Below, piece after piece: positions 1 through 11,457 of a stretch of 64,000 nucleotides of DNA. Position numbers and translations under genes: made by a program. The notes below the pieces were generated by a model. That model had not been told where the DNA came from. It ran no database searches and worked only from the letters and a program-made list of their open reading frames with translations. Source of the stretch: Deinococcus metalli. GTDB taxonomy: Bacteria; Deinococcota; Deinococci; Deinococcales; Deinococcaceae. The stretch lies in the NCBI RefSeq assembly GCF_014201805.1, contig NZ_JACHFK010000011.1:1-64000 (forward strand). The letters are read 5' to 3'. Positions within the stretch are counted from its first letter, which is position 1; each line of letters begins with the position of its first letter.

Positions 1-92
<92 letters not shown>

Positions 93-144
93 GTTGGTGT
101 TCCTCCTGAAATGGATCTGCCCGGACGGCCGGGCAAGCCTTGCC

Positions 145-173
145 AGTGTACTCGCCCCCCTGGAAAACGCCAA
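145..173 (-). promoter_or_regulatory. Second promoter in front of tuf
   Basis: On the minus strand TTGGCG (173-168) and TACACT (150-145) are separated by exactly 17 nt. Transcription would start near 138, giving a leader of about 45 nt ending in the tuf ribosome-binding site. It lies between the last tRNA and tuf, so tuf can be transcribed without the tRNA genes. Inferred from motif match and spacing only. Confidence 0.6.
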
Positions 174-211
174 GAGTCCATGCTCCAAAGCGCCTGAGGG
201 GTTCAAGGAAG

Positions 212-240
212 GCACGGCCTGCAGATTCTGCAGGCCGTGC
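212..240 (-). other. Perfect 13-bp hairpin between tRNA-Thr(GGT) and tuf
   Basis: Positions 212-224 and 228-240 are perfect inverted complements around a 3-nt loop. In the tRNA-tuf transcript this stem begins 5 nt after the 3' end of tRNA-Thr. There is no U-tract, so it is more likely a processing or partial-termination structure separating tRNA from tuf mRNA than a full terminator. Confidence 0.6.
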
Positions 241-244
241 CGGA

Positions 245-319
<75 letters not shown>

Positions 320-327
320 GGAGAAAA

Positions 328-401
<74 letters not shown>

Positions 402-421
402 CGCCGTGCTCGATGAAGATG

Positions 422-508
<87 letters not shown>

Positions 509-516
509 CACGTTGA

Positions 517-595
<79 letters not shown>

Positions 596-667
596 GTTCC
601 CGCACGCGGGCGTTGGGTGCCCTGAGCGCGGAAGCGCCCGCGCAGGCGCGTTCACTTCCGGCTGGGA

Positions 668-696
668 ATAGTAGCACCGGCCCCCAGGGGTGTCAA
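668..696 (-). promoter_or_regulatory. Promoter of the tRNA-tuf operon
   Basis: On the minus strand a perfect -35 TTGACA (696-691) and -10 TACTAT (673-668) are separated by 17 nt. This is the strongest sigma-70 promoter in the window, fitting its place in front of tRNA genes and EF-Tu. The predicted start is near 661. Confidence 0.8.
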
Positions 697-736
697 TCGT
701 TCCTTAAGTCGCCTGCCGGATGCGCCATTACGCGCA

Positions 737-764
737 TTGCGCGCCTGGCCAAGGAGCGTATGCT
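737..764 (+). promoter_or_regulatory. Candidate promoter of the ABC exporter operon
   Basis: TTGCGC (737-742) and TATGCT (759-764) are 16 nt apart, with a predicted start near 771. If correct, it rules out the upstream in-frame ATG at 760, which lies inside the -10 box, and supports the TTG start at 829. Confidence 0.35.
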
Positions 765-828
765 GGCCCCGCACGGGCGCCGGCTGCGCCCCGATGGTCC
801 TGATTTCACGTTCAGAACGAGGTTTCCC

Positions 829-2769
829 TTGGAAAGTCTACGCACGCTGTGGCCGTACCTGATGTTTCACCGGCGGCAGTATGTGATCGGCCTGCTGGCG
901 ATTGCCATCGCCAACGCCGTGAACCTGCTGCCGGCCTATTTCATCCGCTGGACGATCGACGGCCTGACCGGCCAGATCGACACGGACCCCACCACCCCCG
1001 GCCTGACCCTGGCCCGGGCCGGTCTGTACGCCGTGGGCATCGTCGTGGCGGCCCTGATCGCGGGCGGGTTCACGCTGCTGATGCGGCGCATGATCGTCGT
1101 CGCGTCCCGGCAGAGCGAGTACGAGGTGCGGCGCGACATCTTCGCCCACCTTCAGACACTCGACAAATCCTACTACGACCGCGCCCGCACCGGCGACCTG
1201 ATGAACCGCTTGACCGGCGACCTGGGTGCGGTGCGCGAAATGCTGGGCTTCGGCGCGTGGCAGATCGTGAACATCGTGTCGGGCTTCGTCACAGCCTTCG
1301 CGGTGATGTTCAGCCTGTCGTGGCAGCTCACGCTGATCGTGATTGCCCTGATTCCGATCATCGTGGGCATCCTGTCGTACCTGGCGCGGCAGATCAACGT
1401 GCGCCACAAGGCCGCCCAGGAACAGAACAGCGCAATCGCGGCGATGGCCCAGGAGAACTTCAGCGGCGCGCGCGTCGTGAAGGGCTACGCCATCGAGGAC
1501 CGCGAGATCGAGACGTACCGCGAGATGAACCTGGAGCTGCTGCGCCGCAACGTCGCCCTGACGAAGGTGGACGGGCCGCTGCGGTCGTTCACCACGCTGC
1601 TGATCGGCGTGGCCTTCGGGCTGATCCTGCTGGTCGGCGGCCGCCTGATCCTGTACGGCGGCGCGGGCGGCGCGTTCACGGTCGGGATGCTGGTGCAGTT
1701 CCTGATCACGGTGGGCCGCCTGACCTTCCCGATGATGATGATCGGCTGGATCACCGGCGTGACCCAGCGCGGCCTGGCGTCGTGGCTGCGGCTGCGCGAG
1801 CTGCTGGACGCCGGGGCGCAGATCCACGACACCCCCGGGCGCACCGACCCCACCATCCACACGCTGCGCGGCGAGATCGCCTTCGAGCACGTGAGCGTGC
1901 GCTACGGCGGCATGAGCGTGCTGGACGACGTGAACCTGCACATCCCGGCTGGCACCTTCGTCGGCGTGACCGGCCCGACCGGCAGCGGTAAGACCGTGCT
2001 GATGCAGCTCCTGACGCGCAGCCTGGATCCCAGCAGCGGCACCGTGCGGATCGACGGCAACGACATCCGCTACATTCCGCTCTCGCGGCTGCGCGAGCAC
2101 ATCAGCGTGGTGCCGCAGGAGCCGTTCCTGTTCAGCGACACCATCGCCAACAACATCGGCTTCGGGATCGAGTCGCGTGACCTGCCCATCGTGCCCACCG
2201 GCGTGAGCGTGGTGGGACTGCCGGCCACGCCGAACGTGCCGCAGCAGCCGGACCTCGCCCGCGTGCGCAACGCCGCGCGGCTGGCCGGGCTGGACGGCGA
2301 CATCGAGGGCTTCCCCGACGGCTACGACACCATGCTCGGCGAGCGCGGCGTGACGCTCTCCGGCGGGCAGCGTCAGCGCACTGCAATTGCCCGCGCCATC
2401 GTGCGCGAGCCCGCCATCCTGATCCTCGACGACAGCCTGTCGGCCGTGGACACCGAGACCGAGCGCCGTATTCTGGACGGCCTGCGCGAGGTCAGCCAGG
2501 GCCGCACCGTGATCCTGATCGCGCACCGGATCAGCACCCTGCGGCACGCCGACCGCATCGTGGTGCTCGAGCACGGCCGCGTGACCGAGCAGGGCAGCCA
2601 CGAGGAACTCGTTGCCCTGGGCGGCCACTACGCTGAACTCGAGCGCCTCCAGCGCCTCGCCAGCGACCTCGACGCCGACGGCGAAGCGGTCAGCGATCCC
2701 GAGCACGCGGCCGACGACCTCGAAGACCGTCTCCCCCGGGGAGCACAGGACGTGAAGGTGAAGTCATGA
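829..2769 (+). CDS. ABC exporter subunit A (degenerate ATPase site half)
   Basis: 646-residue type IV ABC exporter half-transporter: an N-terminal six-helix membrane domain (about residues 10-300) and a C-terminal ATPase. Walker A GPTGSGKT is at 382-389 and the signature LSGGQ at about 510-514. Walker B reads ILILDDS, so the catalytic glutamate after Asp534 is replaced by aspartate. The H-loop His is present (IAHRIS). Start TTG 829 follows an AGG-type site at 817-822; an in-frame ATG at 760 would add 23 residues but overlaps a possible -10 box. The stop overlaps the next gene's ATG by 4 bp. The Asp substitution here and the odd signature in the partner are typical of heterodimeric exporters such as TM287/288, BmrCD and TmrAB. 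The substrate is unknown. Confidence 0.92.
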   Translation: MESLRTLWPYLMFHRRQYVIGLLAIAIANAVNLLPAYFIRWTIDGLTGQIDTDPTTPGLTLARAGLYAVGIVVAALIAGGFTLLMRRMIVVASRQSEYEVRRDIFAHLQTLDKSYYDRARTGDLMNRLTGDLGAVREMLGFGAWQIVNIVSGFVTAFAVMFSLSWQLTLIVIALIPIIVGILSYLARQINVRHKAAQEQNSAIAAMAQENFSGARVVKGYAIEDREIETYREMNLELLRRNVALTKVDGPLRSFTTLLIGVAFGLILLVGGRLILYGGAGGAFTVGMLVQFLITVGRLTFPMMMIGWITGVTQRGLASWLRLRELLDAGAQIHDTPGRTDPTIHTLRGEIAFEHVSVRYGGMSVLDDVNLHIPAGTFVGVTGPTGSGKTVLMQLLTRSLDPSSGTVRIDGNDIRYIPLSRLREHISVVPQEPFLFSDTIANNIGFGIESRDLPIVPTGVSVVGLPATPNVPQQPDLARVRNAARLAGLDGDIEGFPDGYDTMLGERGVTLSGGQRQRTAIARAIVREPAILILDDSLSAVDTETERRILDGLREVSQGRTVILIAHRISTLRHADRIVVLEHGRVTEQGSHEELVALGGHYAELERLQRLASDLDADGEAVSDPEHAADDLEDRLPRGAQDVKVKS

Positions 2770-4631
2770 CCCAGCCCGAAGACGCCTTCTCCAAGAGTTT
2801 CGACGCGCACCTGACGCGGCGCGTGCTGGGCTACCTGAAGCCCTACCGCGGCCTGGCGGTGCTGGGCGTGCTGCTCGCGCTGGTCACCGCGGCGCTCCAG
2901 CCGCTGCCCACGCTGCTCCAGCGCTACGCCATCGACCACGCGCTCCAGCCGTACGCGAGCAACCCCGCGCAGAACCCGGCGCCGCTGTTCCAGGTGCTGC
3001 TGATCGCGTCGCTGGGGTACATCGCCATCCAGGCAGTCGCGTTCGCGGTCACGTACTTCTCGACCCTGGCGATCGGCTACCTGGGCCAGAACGTGCTGCG
3101 CGACATCCGCGCCGACGTGTTCACGAAACTCCAGCGCCTGCAACTGAGCTTCTTCGACCAGAACCCGGTGGGCCGCCTGATCACGCGCGTGACCAGCGAC
3201 GTGGACGCCATCAACCAGTTCATCACCGGCGGGCTGATCTCCCTGATCACCAGCACGTTCCTGATCATCGTGTACATGGTCGTCATGCTGACCATCGACT
3301 GGCGGCTGTCGCTGATCGCCTTCACGGTGCTGCCCATCCTGTATTTCGCCACGAACTACTTCCGGGGCAAGATGCGCCTGGCGTACCGCGACACCCGCAT
3401 CCAGCAGGCCATCGTGAACACCAAGCTCAACGAGAACATCACCGGCATGCTGACCGTGCAGCTCTTCGGCCGCCAGCGCCGCAGCGCCCTGGATTTCGAC
3501 GGGTCCAACCGCGCCCTGCTGACGGCCAACGAGACCAGCGTGAAGTGGTTCTCGCTGTTCATGCCGGTCGTGGCGGTCCTGGGGCAGGTGGCGGTGGCGC
3601 TGGTGCTGTACTTCGCCGCGCGGCAACTGCTGGGACCTGACGCGGTCGGCACCGGCCTCAGCGCGGCCGTGACGGTCGGGACGCTCTTCGCGTTCGTGCA
3701 GTGGACGCAACAGCTGTTCCAGCCCATCCAGGACCTCAGCGACGTGTTCAACACCCTGCAGGCCGCAATGGCCAGCAGCGAGCGCATCTTCGGCGTGCTC
3801 GACACCGAGGAGACCATCACCGACAAACCCGGCGCCCAGCGGCTGGAGCACTTCGCGGGCCGGGTGGACTTCGACGGCGTGTGGTTCGCGTACGACGGCA
3901 GCGTCACGGCGGACGTCCCGGACAGCGACGACCGCTGGATCCTGCGCGGCCTCGACCTGCACATCGCCCCCGGCGAGAGCGTGGCCCTGGTCGGCGCGAC
4001 GGGCGCGGGCAAGACCAGCGTGACCGCCCTGGTCTCTCGCTTCTACGACGTGCAGCGCGGCAGCGTGAAGGTGGACGGCGTGGATGTCCGTGACCTGGCG
4101 CAGCACGACCTGCGCCGCCACGTAGGCGTGGTGTTGCAGGACGTGTTCCTGTTCGCCGGCACCATCGAGAGCAACCTGACCCTGAACAACCCCGAGATCA
4201 GCCACGAGCGCGTGGTGGAAGCCTGCAAATACGTCGGCGTTCACGACTACATCCTGTCGCTGGAGGACGGCTACCGCACGGAAGTGCGCGAGCGCGGCGC
4301 CACGCTGTCGACCGGGCAGAAGCAGCTCCTGGCCTTTGCGCGCGCGCTGATCCAGAACCCCGACATCCTGCTGGTGCTGGACGAGGCCACCGCGAACGTG
4401 GACACCGAGACCGAGATCCGTATCCAGGAAGCGCTGGAGAAGGTCATGCTGGGCCGCACCAGCGTCATCATCGCCCACCGCCTGAGCACCATTGAGCACT
4501 GCGACCGGATCGTGGTGATGCGCAAGGGCCGCATCGTCGAGCAGGGCAGCCACCGTGAACTGCTCGACAAGGGCGGCTACTACGCCCGCCTGCACCGCCT
4601 CCAGTACGCCAAGGGCGAAGCGGCGGACTGA
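2766..4631 (+). CDS. ABC exporter subunit B (catalytic half)
   Basis: 621-residue partner of the preceding half-transporter, translationally coupled through an ATGA overlap. Membrane domain about residues 15-310, ATPase about 355-610. Walker A GATGAGKT at 410-417; Walker [13 protein letters not shown] with a normal catalytic glutamate at 540; switch His present (IAHRLS). The signature is LSTGQ (about 514) rather than LSGGQ. In known heterodimeric exporters the non-catalytic site combines the degenerate Walker B of one subunit with the degenerate signature of the other, which is the combination seen here. Likely a multidrug or lipid exporter of the inner membrane; the substrate cannot be told from sequence. 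Confidence 0.93.
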   Translation: MTQPEDAFSKSFDAHLTRRVLGYLKPYRGLAVLGVLLALVTAALQPLPTLLQRYAIDHALQPYASNPAQNPAPLFQVLLIASLGYIAIQAVAFAVTYFSTLAIGYLGQNVLRDIRADVFTKLQRLQLSFFDQNPVGRLITRVTSDVDAINQFITGGLISLITSTFLIIVYMVVMLTIDWRLSLIAFTVLPILYFATNYFRGKMRLAYRDTRIQQAIVNTKLNENITGMLTVQLFGRQRRSALDFDGSNRALLTANETSVKWFSLFMPVVAVLGQVAVALVLYFAARQLLGPDAVGTGLSAAVTVGTLFAFVQWTQQLFQPIQDLSDVFNTLQAAMASSERIFGVLDTEETITDKPGAQRLEHFAGRVDFDGVWFAYDGSVTADVPDSDDRWILRGLDLHIAPGESVALVGATGAGKTSVTALVSRFYDVQRGSVKVDGVDVRDLAQHDLRRHVGVVLQDVFLFAGTIESNLTLNNPEISHERVVEACKYVGVHDYILSLEDGYRTEVRERGATLSTGQKQLLAFARALIQNPDILLVLDEATANVDTETEIRIQEALEKVMLGRTSVIIAHRLSTIEHCDRIVVMRKGRIVEQGSHRELLDKGGYYARLHRLQYAKGEAAD

Positions 4632-4651
4632 CGCGCAGATGGACATCCTGA

Positions 4652-4680
4652 CGGGCACCGGCCTTGCTGGCCGGTGCCCG
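4652..4680 (+). terminator. Hairpin terminator after the ABC exporter
   Basis: A perfect 12-bp GC-rich stem (4652-4663 with 4669-4680) and a 5-nt loop start 20 nt after the stop codon. No long U-tract follows, as is common in this GC-rich window. Confidence 0.6.
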
Positions 4681-4766
4681 TGTCCGTCGGCTCCGGCCGA
4701 GCCCGAAGAATCCATGAAGCGGCGCCCGCCACGGTTGCGCCCCCCGGTCCCGCCTACACTCCGCGC

Positions 4767-5228
4767 ATGACCAGCACCGACAAGGCCGCGTTCGTCAAGC
4801 CCTCGGACGCCGAACTGCGCGGGCAGCTCACGCCCATCCAGTACCAGGTGACGCAGCACGAGGGCACCGAGCGGGCCTTCACCGGCGAGTACTGGGACCA
4901 CACCGGCGACGGCATCTACGTGGACGTCGTGTCCGGCGAGCCGCTGTTCTCCAGCCGGGACAAGTACGACGCCGGCTGCGGATGGCCCAGCTTCACGCGG
5001 CCCATCGAGAAGGTCGGCCTGACCGAGAACACCGACTACAAGATCGGGTACGCCCGCACCGAGGTCCGCTCGCCCGTCGCGGACTCTCACCTGGGCCACG
5101 TCTTCCCGGACGGCCCGCGTGACCAGGGCGGCCTGCGCTACTGCATCAACTCCGCGGCGCTGCGCTTCGTCCCGGCAGACCGCCTGGAGGCCGAGGGCTA
5201 CGGCGAGTACGCGGCCCAGTTCCGCTGA
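4767..5228 (+). CDS. msrB: Peptide-methionine (R)-S-oxide reductase MsrB
   Basis: 153 residues. MsrB repairs the R epimer of methionine sulfoxide in oxidised proteins. Seen: [11 protein letters not shown] (70-80) with Cys71, GHVFPDGP (about 110-117), and the catalytic [11 protein letters not shown] with Cys126. The CxxC zinc pair found before the GCGWPSF block in many MsrB proteins is missing ([10 protein letters not shown] instead), so this is the zinc-free form. Start ATG 4767 lies 6 nt behind TACACT (4755-4760) with no ribosome-binding site, a leaderless layout. A protein repair function fits an oxidation-tolerant organism. Confidence 0.96.
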   Translation: MTSTDKAAFVKPSDAELRGQLTPIQYQVTQHEGTERAFTGEYWDHTGDGIYVDVVSGEPLFSSRDKYDAGCGWPSFTRPIEKVGLTENTDYKIGYARTEVRSPVADSHLGHVFPDGPRDQGGLRYCINSAALRFVPADRLEAEGYGEYAAQFR

Positions 5229-5301
5229 GCGGGGCTGACGTCAGGTCCGCTCAGCGGGGATGACGGGGAGGGGTGCCGGACAGGCGCTCCTCCCCGTCAT
5301 C
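5223..5301. terminator. Composite terminator between convergent msrB and the CAP lipoprotein gene
   Basis: Two inverted repeats: an 11-bp pair (5223-5233 with 5248-5258) that includes the msrB stop, and a perfect 13-bp stem (5260-5272 with 5289-5301). The symmetric position between convergent genes suggests bidirectional use. Confidence 0.55.
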
Positions 5302-5364
5302 GTGTGGAATGTTCCAGAGGGTGGACGGCTCTCCAGGCTGTGCGGGCTGCCGTGCGGCTTCCTG

Positions 5365-5892
5365 TTATTTCTGCGTGCCGAAATCCTGCACCCAGTACGT
5401 GCCGTACTTGCCGCTGCTGGCGGGCGTGTACCCCACACCGATCTCGCGCAGGTCCGGCGCCATCATGTCCGCGCAGTGGCCCTCGCTGTCCAGCCACGCC
5501 TGCACGACCTCCTCGGGCGTGACCTGACCGGCGGCAATGTTCTCGGCCACCACGGACCACGTGTAGCCGGAAGCGGTGACGCGCTGGTCGAAGGTGCGGC
5601 CGTCCTGGCTGGTGTGGCTGAAGTAGTTGTTCACGGCCATGTCGTTCGCGTGCGCCTGCGCGGAGAGTTCCAGTTCTGCGTTGTACGTCAGCGGTGTGGT
5701 GGCGGCGTAGGGCGTGGTGCCGCAGGTGCGGGCCTGGGCGCGCGCGGCGTTCGTCAGGTCGAAGACCCGCTGCGCGAAGGCGGTCGACGGCGTGCCCGCC
5801 GTGACGTGCCCGGCGCTGAGGCCCGGGACGGCCGGCGTGGAACTGCACGCACTCAGGAGCAGCAGGAACAGGGCAGAGAGGGAGCGTCGCAT
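5365..5892 (-). CDS. CAP (SCP/PR1)-domain lipoprotein
   Basis: 175 residues. Lipoprotein signal MRRSLSALFLLLLSAC with the lipobox Cys16. The rest is a CAP/SCP domain of the bacterial YkwD type: FDLTNAARA, the AQAHANDMA helix, NYFSHTSQDG, AENIAAGQ, VVQAWLDSEGH and IGVGY...YWVQDFG. Putative CAP cavity residues His and Glu are retained (HAND, SHTS, AEN, SEGH). Family function in bacteria is poorly defined; extracytoplasmic location is clear. The start is chosen at the Met before the basic-hydrophobic signal; an earlier Met 11 codons upstream would spoil the signal. A second, more divergent CAP-like protein is encoded at 62816-63898. Confidence 0.88.
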   Translation of the reverse strand: MRRSLSALFLLLLSACSSTPAVPGLSAGHVTAGTPSTAFAQRVFDLTNAARAQARTCGTTPYAATTPLTYNAELELSAQAHANDMAVNNYFSHTSQDGRTFDQRVTASGYTWSVVAENIAAGQVTPEEVVQAWLDSEGHCADMMAPDLREIGVGYTPASSGKYGTYWVQDFGTQK

Positions 5893-5998
5893 CCTGACCG
5901 TATTCGACCCTGCGGAGCAGGACACGCGCCGTACGGTAGTGCACGCCGCGCCGCCCGGTCGGGGGCGGGGGGGCTGGGGTACGCCCGGACGCTGAAGT

Positions 5999-8056
5999 TC
6001 AGCGGGTGGCGTTCACGTCCCGCGGCACGAACACGATGGCGTTCGGCACGGCGCGGCTCCACACGGTGTTCAGGTACCCGCCCAGACCGCCGTAGCCGCC
6101 GGTCAGGTACGCGGTGGCGCTGCTGCCACTGTCCAGGCGCATGGCGACCTGCACGCCGGCTCCCGCCAGGGCCGTGGCGAAGGCCTCCGGGCTGCCGTAC
6201 TCCAGAAACGCGATCACCGGCTGGCCGCCCATCATGCCGATCCCGACCTGACGGGTGGGCCGCCAGATACTGGCCGCCGTGTTGAAGCCCTCGCGGGCCG
6301 GGTCAAGCACCACCCGGCCGCCCGACACGAGCAGCGGTCCGGCGCCCAGCGCGTCCACGACCGTGGTCCACGGCGCGTCACTGGCCTGCCAGTTCAGCGT
6401 GACGGTCAGTGGGTCGTCGGCCGCGTGTGGGAGCTGCGGGAAGTGCTGTGGATCGAAGGTGAAGGCCAGCGTGCCCGCGGGCGGCACCACCGCGCCCACG
6501 CCGGCCCGCGTGACCGTGGTGGCGCCTGGCGCGAGCTGCAGGGTCACGAAGGTCGGGCCGCCGACGCTGGTGCGGCCGTCGCCCACGAAGGCGGTGAGCA
6601 GGCTGGCGTCGGGCCGGGCGCGCACGGCGTTCACGGTGATCGTCCCGAACACGCCGCCCAGCACGTAGCGCGGGCGGGGGTAGCCGAACACCGCCTGGCC
6701 CTGGGCGGTAAAGCCCACCGCGCCGCGTTTTTCCAGGCTGCCGGAGGTCATCACGCCGCCCAGCGCGACCAGATCCACCGGCAGGTTGCTGGCCGGGTCG
6801 AAGTACCCGCCGTTCACGCCCGCCACGCCGCCCACCGCGCGCACGAGGTCCGCCACGCCCGACGCGCGGCCTTGTGGAGCGCTCACCACGCGCGGCTGGA
6901 AGCGGGCGGGATCGAAGCCCAGCAGGTGCAGGGCGCCGCGCCGGGTGTAGGTCACGCCGTCCGGCAGCGCCGCCGGGTTCACGGGCGGCGGCACGCTGCT
7001 GTCGGTGTACGTCACGGTGTCCACCACGATGCGGTACGGGTCATCCAGCGTGAAGATGGTGCTGCGCCCGCCAGCCGTGTCCAGCCGCACCGCGCTGCCG
7101 CCCGGAGTGGTCTGGACGGCCAGGGTGTCTCCGGACGGCAGGGCCTGCGTCTGCGCCTGCGCGGTGACGCCCGGCAGTTGCAGGCTCACGCCCACCGCGC
7201 CGCGGTCCACGCTGTAGGGGGCCACGTCGCTGAACTCCAGCACCACGCGCTGCACCTCCACGGTGCGGTACATGGAGCGGCTGACCCGCACGGTGTCCAG
7301 GTTCGCCAGCGCCCGCGTCGAGAGGGGTGGCGGCGTGATCGGCACGCCCGGCACCAGGGGCGGCGCCGGCACGCCCGGTGTGGTCACGGGCGGAATCTCG
7401 GCCGTGACCGGCGCGGTCGGAGCCGGGGCCGGCGTCACGGGCGCCGGGGTCGCGGGGCTGGGCGACGGCGCGGGGCCTGGCACGATGGTCGTGGTGGCCG
7501 GGGGCGTGGTGCTGGGCGGTGTGGTGCTGGCGGGGGGCGGGCTGGCGGGCGCGGCCGGCGTGGTCGGCACCGCCGGCTTCACGGGCGAGGGCGTGGCCGG
7601 GGCGGGAGTTGCCGTCACCGTCCCGGAGGGCGGCAGCGTCGCGGCTGGCACGCTGGCCGGCGCGGCGAAGTCCAGCAGGGTGGGTGTGTCGGCCAGCACG
7701 CCCACGCCCAGCTGCGTCACGGCGGCCAGCGGCACCAGCAGGCTGCCCTCCAGCACCTGCGGCAGCGGCAGCGGCGCGGCCAGCGTGAAGCCCAGCGCCT
7801 TCCAGCCGCTCACCGGCGAGAAGCGCAGTTCCCGCGCGCCCAGCACCAGGCGCAGGTCTGCCGGATCGTTGCGGACCGCCACACCCACGCGTGGCAGCGC
7901 CCACACCGGCAGCAGCTCCACGCCGCCGATCATGCGGGAATCGATACTGGACGGCTGCATGAAGCCGCCGATCGCCACCGGCCGGGCCAGCGCGCTGCCC
8001 ATCAGCGCCAGTCCGGCCGTCACTGCCCACCCCGCCACTCTGCGCCTGAAGGTCAC
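5999..8056 (-). CDS. Exported phosphodiester glycosidase (NAGPA-like) family protein
   Basis: 685 residues. A GTG start at 8056 lies 7 nt behind TACACT (8069-8064), a leaderless start. Signal peptide (about 1-25, ending GSALARP), then a beta domain resembling copper-amine-oxidase N-like stalks (about 35-135). Next comes a Pro/Thr/Ala-rich low-complexity linker (about 140-250), an AMIN-like segment ([16 protein letters not shown]) and a C-terminal phosphodiester-glycosidase domain with [11 protein letters not shown], the hallmark of this fold, and [11 protein letters not shown]. The domain is known from mannose-6-phosphate uncovering enzyme and from bacterial envelope proteins; the actual substrate here is unknown. 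Probably attached to or released from the cell envelope. Confidence 0.82.
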   Translation of the reverse strand: MTFRRRVAGWAVTAGLALMGSALARPVAIGGFMQPSSIDSRMIGGVELLPVWALPRVGVAVRNDPADLRLVLGARELRFSPVSGWKALGFTLAAPLPLPQVLEGSLLVPLAAVTQLGVGVLADTPTLLDFAAPASVPAATLPPSGTVTATPAPATPSPVKPAVPTTPAAPASPPPASTTPPSTTPPATTTIVPGPAPSPSPATPAPVTPAPAPTAPVTAEIPPVTTPGVPAPPLVPGVPITPPPLSTRALANLDTVRVSRSMYRTVEVQRVVLEFSDVAPYSVDRGAVGVSLQLPGVTAQAQTQALPSGDTLAVQTTPGGSAVRLDTAGGRSTIFTLDDPYRIVVDTVTYTDSSVPPPVNPAALPDGVTYTRRGALHLLGFDPARFQPRVVSAPQGRASGVADLVRAVGGVAGVNGGYFDPASNLPVDLVALGGVMTSGSLEKRGAVGFTAQGQAVFGYPRPRYVLGGVFGTITVNAVRARPDASLLTAFVGDGRTSVGGPTFVTLQLAPGATTVTRAGVGAVVPPAGTLAFTFDPQHFPQLPHAADDPLTVTLNWQASDAPWTTVVDALGAGPLLVSGGRVVLDPAREGFNTAASIWRPTRQVGIGMMGGQPVIAFLEYGSPEAFATALAGAGVQVAMRLDSGSSATAYLTGGYGGLGGYLNTVWSRAVPNAIVFVPRDVNATR

Positions 8057-8203
8057 GCGGGCGAGTGTACAGGCCGTCCCTGACGCGATCATGAACGCCT
8101 GACCCGCGGCCAGCGCGCGCCTGGCGCGATCACGAAGGATTTCACGCGGCGGGGCCGTTCCGTCAGGCTTGTGTGCGAGTCCGTACCCTATCCTGGCGGG
8201 CGT

Positions 8204-8689
8204 ATGATCGAACCCTCACTTGAGCTGTACGGCGACGCCTACGAGCGCGTGGATCAGCAGCTTCAGGATCTCCTGGACACCACGGGGGTGCGCTACGGTC
8301 TGCTGGTCGACCGCAACGGCTTCGTGCTCTCGCACAAGGAGGCGCTGTGGGCGCCGCGCCCGCCGGCGCTGGACTCGGTGGCGACGCTGGTCGCCAGCAA
8401 CGCCGCCGCCACCGCCGCCCTGGCGAACTTGCTGGGCGAGCGCACCTTCAGCGAACAGATCCACCAGGGCGAGAACGGCACGCTGTACGTGGAATCCGTC
8501 GGTGACCAGACGCTGCTGACCCTGATCTTCGACGCGAGCGTGCCGCTGGGCAAGGTGAAGGTGTACGCGAAGAAGACCGTGACGCAGATCGCCGCGATCC
8601 TCGACGAACTCAAGGACGCGCCCACCCCGCAGCTCGGCGAGGATTTCAACAAGGGCGTGAACGCGCTGCTCGACGACCTGCTCGGCTGA
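8204..8689 (+). CDS. mglB: Roadblock/LC7 protein, MglB-like GTPase-activating partner
   Basis: 161 residues with the roadblock/longin-like pattern of MglB: N-terminal helix, [17 protein letters not shown] strand pair, [19 protein letters not shown] helix and [17 protein letters not shown] strand. MglB is the GAP and polarity partner of the small GTPase MglA, encoded 52 bp downstream. A TATCCT box lies 9 nt before the ATG, giving almost no 5' leader. Gene order and both protein types match the mglBA pair known from Myxococcus and Thermus. Confidence 0.88.
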   Translation: MIEPSLELYGDAYERVDQQLQDLLDTTGVRYGLLVDRNGFVLSHKEALWAPRPPALDSVATLVASNAAATAALANLLGERTFSEQIHQGENGTLYVESVGDQTLLTLIFDASVPLGKVKVYAKKTVTQIAAILDELKDAPTPQLGEDFNKGVNALLDDLLG

Positions 8690-8741
8690 TGTTCCCCCCG
8701 CGCTCCCTCACGACCCCCGGCCCGACACAGGAGACAGCGTC

Positions 8742-9332
<591 letters not shown>

Positions 9333-9348
9333 CTGCGGGCGCTGGACG

Positions 9349-9384
9349 GTGGGCTATGAGGGCACGATGTTCTTCATAGCCCAC
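9349..9384. terminator. Hairpin between convergent mglA and mnmE
   Basis: An 11-bp perfect stem (9349-9359 with 9374-9384) in the 72-bp gap between two convergent stops; probably bidirectional. Confidence 0.6.
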
Positions 9385-9404
9385 TGCTCATGGCGCACAG
9401 CCCG

Positions 9405-10724
9405 TCATTTGCCCACGCAGAAGTTCATGAATACGGCGTCCACCACGTCCTCCTGCACGTCCCGGCCGGTGAGTTCCGACAGGCAGCGCAGCGCCTCTTC
9501 CAGTTCGTAGCTCGCCAGGTCGTCGGGGAGGGTCGCGGCGGCCTCCACGTGGTCCAGGGCGCGCCGGGCGGCGTCGGCCTGCCGCTCGGTGGTCAGCCAC
9601 GCCTCGCTGCGGGAGGTGTCGCCCAGCAGCGCCGTATTCACGGCGTCCCGCAGGGCGCTCAGGCCCTCGCCGGTCACGGCGCTCACGGCCAGGGCGCTGT
9701 CGTCCGTCCACGCGGGCGGCAGGTCGGCCTTCGTCCGCACGCGGATCACCCGCGCGTCCGGCGGGAGGGTCACCGGCAGGGTCTCGCGGGGAGCGGAGCC
9801 GTCCTCCAGCGCGATCACGAGGTCTGCGCCGCCCGCCAGGGTCAGGGCCTGCCGCACGCCCGCCGCCTCCACCTCATCTGCGGTGTCGCGGATACCGGCG
9901 GTGTCCACCAGCGTGACCGGCACACCTGCAAGTTCCAGACCCGCTTCCAGGTAGTCGCGCGTGGTGCCGGGAATGGGCGTCACGATGGAGCGCTCGTAGC
10001 CGACCAGCGCGTTCAGCAGGCTGCTCTTGCCGGCATTCGGGCGGCCGATCAGGGCCAGCCGCGCGCCGCGCGTGGCGACCTGCCCGGCCCGCGCGGTGCC
10101 CACCAGGGCGCGCAGTTCGTCGCGCGCGGCCGCCAGGGGCTGTTCGCGGTCCTCCTCCGGCACGCCTTCCTCCGGGTAGTCGAGCATCGCCTGGAGCGCC
10201 GCGAGGGTGCGTGTGAGGTGTGCGCCGATCCGCGCCACCCGTGTGCCGAGGGCGCCCGACAGCCCCAGCGCCGCCTGCCGCCGCGCGGCGTCCGTGTGCG
10301 CCTCGACCAGACCGAGCACGGCCTCGGCCTGCGCGAGGTCGAGACGCCCGGCGAGGTACGCGCGCAATGTGAACTCGCCGGGCCGAGCCAGCCGCGCGCC
10401 GAGTTCCAGCGCCCGCGCCAGCACGCGCGCCAGCACCGCCGGACTGCCGTGCGTCTGTACCTCGGCCACGTCCTCGCCGGTGTAGCTGCGGCCCTCCCGG
10501 AAGATCAGGCACAGGCCCTCGTCGAGCACCTCGCCGTCTCCGGCGACCAGCGTGCCGAACAGAAACCGGCCGCCCGGCGTGCGCGACGGCCGCCGCCGCC
10601 CGCGGAACACGCCGTCCGCGACATCCAGCGCCCGCGGGCCGCTCACGCGCACGATGCCCACCCCGGCGCTTCCCGGCGCGGTGGCGATGGCGGCGATGGT
10701 GTCCGAGAGGCCGGTGCGCGTCAC
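9405..10724 (-). CDS. mnmE: tRNA-5-carboxymethylaminomethyl-2-thiouridine GTPase MnmE
   Basis: 439 residues. N-terminal folate-binding domain beginning [20 protein letters not shown], helical domain, inserted G domain (GRPNAGKSS at about 227, [14 protein letters not shown]) and the C-terminal FCVGK ending with the essential Cys436. MnmE acts with MnmG to modify U34 of tRNAs. The GTG start at 10724 follows TAGCCT (10737-10732) by 7 nt with no ribosome-binding site. Upstream in-frame codons read as low-quality Arg/Ala-rich sequence and are excluded. Confidence 0.95.
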   Translation of the reverse strand: MTRTGLSDTIAAIATAPGSAGVGIVRVSGPRALDVADGVFRGRRRPSRTPGGRFLFGTLVAGDGEVLDEGLCLIFREGRSYTGEDVAEVQTHGSPAVLARVLARALELGARLARPGEFTLRAYLAGRLDLAQAEAVLGLVEAHTDAARRQAALGLSGALGTRVARIGAHLTRTLAALQAMLDYPEEGVPEEDREQPLAAARDELRALVGTARAGQVATRGARLALIGRPNAGKSSLLNALVGYERSIVTPIPGTTRDYLEAGLELAGVPVTLVDTAGIRDTADEVEAAGVRQALTLAGGADLVIALEDGSAPRETLPVTLPPDARVIRVRTKADLPPAWTDDSALAVSAVTGEGLSALRDAVNTALLGDTSRSEAWLTTERQADAARRALDHVEAAATLPDDLASYELEEALRCLSELTGRDVQEDVVDAVFMNFCVGK

Positions 10725-10797
10725 GCGGGGCAGGCTAGCAGGCGCGGCGGGCGGGCGACCGTGCTGTGGTGTGCCGGTGCTCCTCCCGCCTGCCGCG

Positions 10798-11457
10798 TCA
10801 CTTTTTCCAGCGGCCCCGCCCGCGGTGCCCGGCGCGCGGCGCGGGCGCGCTGGTGTGCGTGCGGATCTGGCCCTCGTCGTAGCGCAGCATGACGGCCAGC
10901 CGGGCGCGGCTGATGACATGGTGCGGCTGCTTGGGCACGAAGGCCGTCACGATGTCGATGTGACCGTCCCGGTAGTGCTGCACGACCACGTGCAGGGGCA
11001 GCGCCACGCCGCAGGCCTCGAAGCGCCCGCACACCAGCCAGCGGTGATCGTCGGGGTACACCGCCCGCACCCGCCCGGACAGCAGCACGTTCATGATGTC
11101 GTGCTCTAAGAAGCCCTCGGCGCGGGCGTGGCCGACGGCATGCGGGCACAGGGTGTAGCGGCCGTCGTACACGGCGTCGCGGAGTTTGGCATGGGCGCGG
11201 TGCAGCGAGAAGTCGTCGGTCAGTACGCCCGCGAGTTCCGCCTCGCGCTGCGGGGGCACCGGCGTAGGGCGCGAGACGCGGGCCGGCGGCGGCGTGGGCG
11301 CGCGGCGGGCCGCCTTCTCCGCGCGGGCCAGCTGGGCGCGCAGGGCGAGCAGGTCAGTGCCGGTCTGCACGGCGTCCCCGATACCAGATGGGGGACCATT
11401 CCGGTGTGGACGGGTGGACGGGGCGGCTTTCCCCGGCTTGCTGGACTGTTTCGTCAC
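10798..11457 (-). CDS. DUF4258-like protein of unknown function
   Basis: 219 residues. The GTG start at 11457 has an ideal GGAGGT site 6 nt upstream (11469-11464). The N-terminal third is basic and Pro-rich, with [17 protein letters not shown]. The C-terminal part (about 95-195) resembles the DUF4258 fold: [51 protein letters not shown] and [11 protein letters not shown]4258 is related to RelE/BrnT-like toxin folds, but no antitoxin-like gene is adjacent, so a toxin role is not supported. The tail is Arg/Lys-rich, suggesting nucleic-acid contact. Confidence 0.7.
   Translation of the reverse strand: MTKQSSKPGKAAPSTRPHRNGPPSGIGDAVQTGTDLLALRAQLARAEKAARRAPTPPPARVSRPTPVPPQREAELAGVLTDDFSLHRAHAKLRDAVYDGRYTLCPHAVGHARAEGFLEHDIMNVLLSGRVRAVYPDDHRWLVCGRFEACGVALPLHVVVQHYRDGHIDIVTAFVPKQPHHVISRARLAVMLRYDEGQIRTHTSAPAPRAGHRGRGRWKK

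Noticed and set aside
838..2706. 622-codon open frame antisense to the ABC exporter, and other long antisense frames (2628-5099, 33736-36333, 52847-54466)
   Set aside because: Composition is His/Gln/Arg/Ala-rich shadow sequence of GC-rich genes; the opposite strand carries clear conserved motifs.
10798..11457. BrnT/RelE-type toxin of a toxin-antitoxin pair
   Set aside because: DUF4258-like fold only; no small antitoxin-like gene is adjacent and the protein is longer than such toxins.
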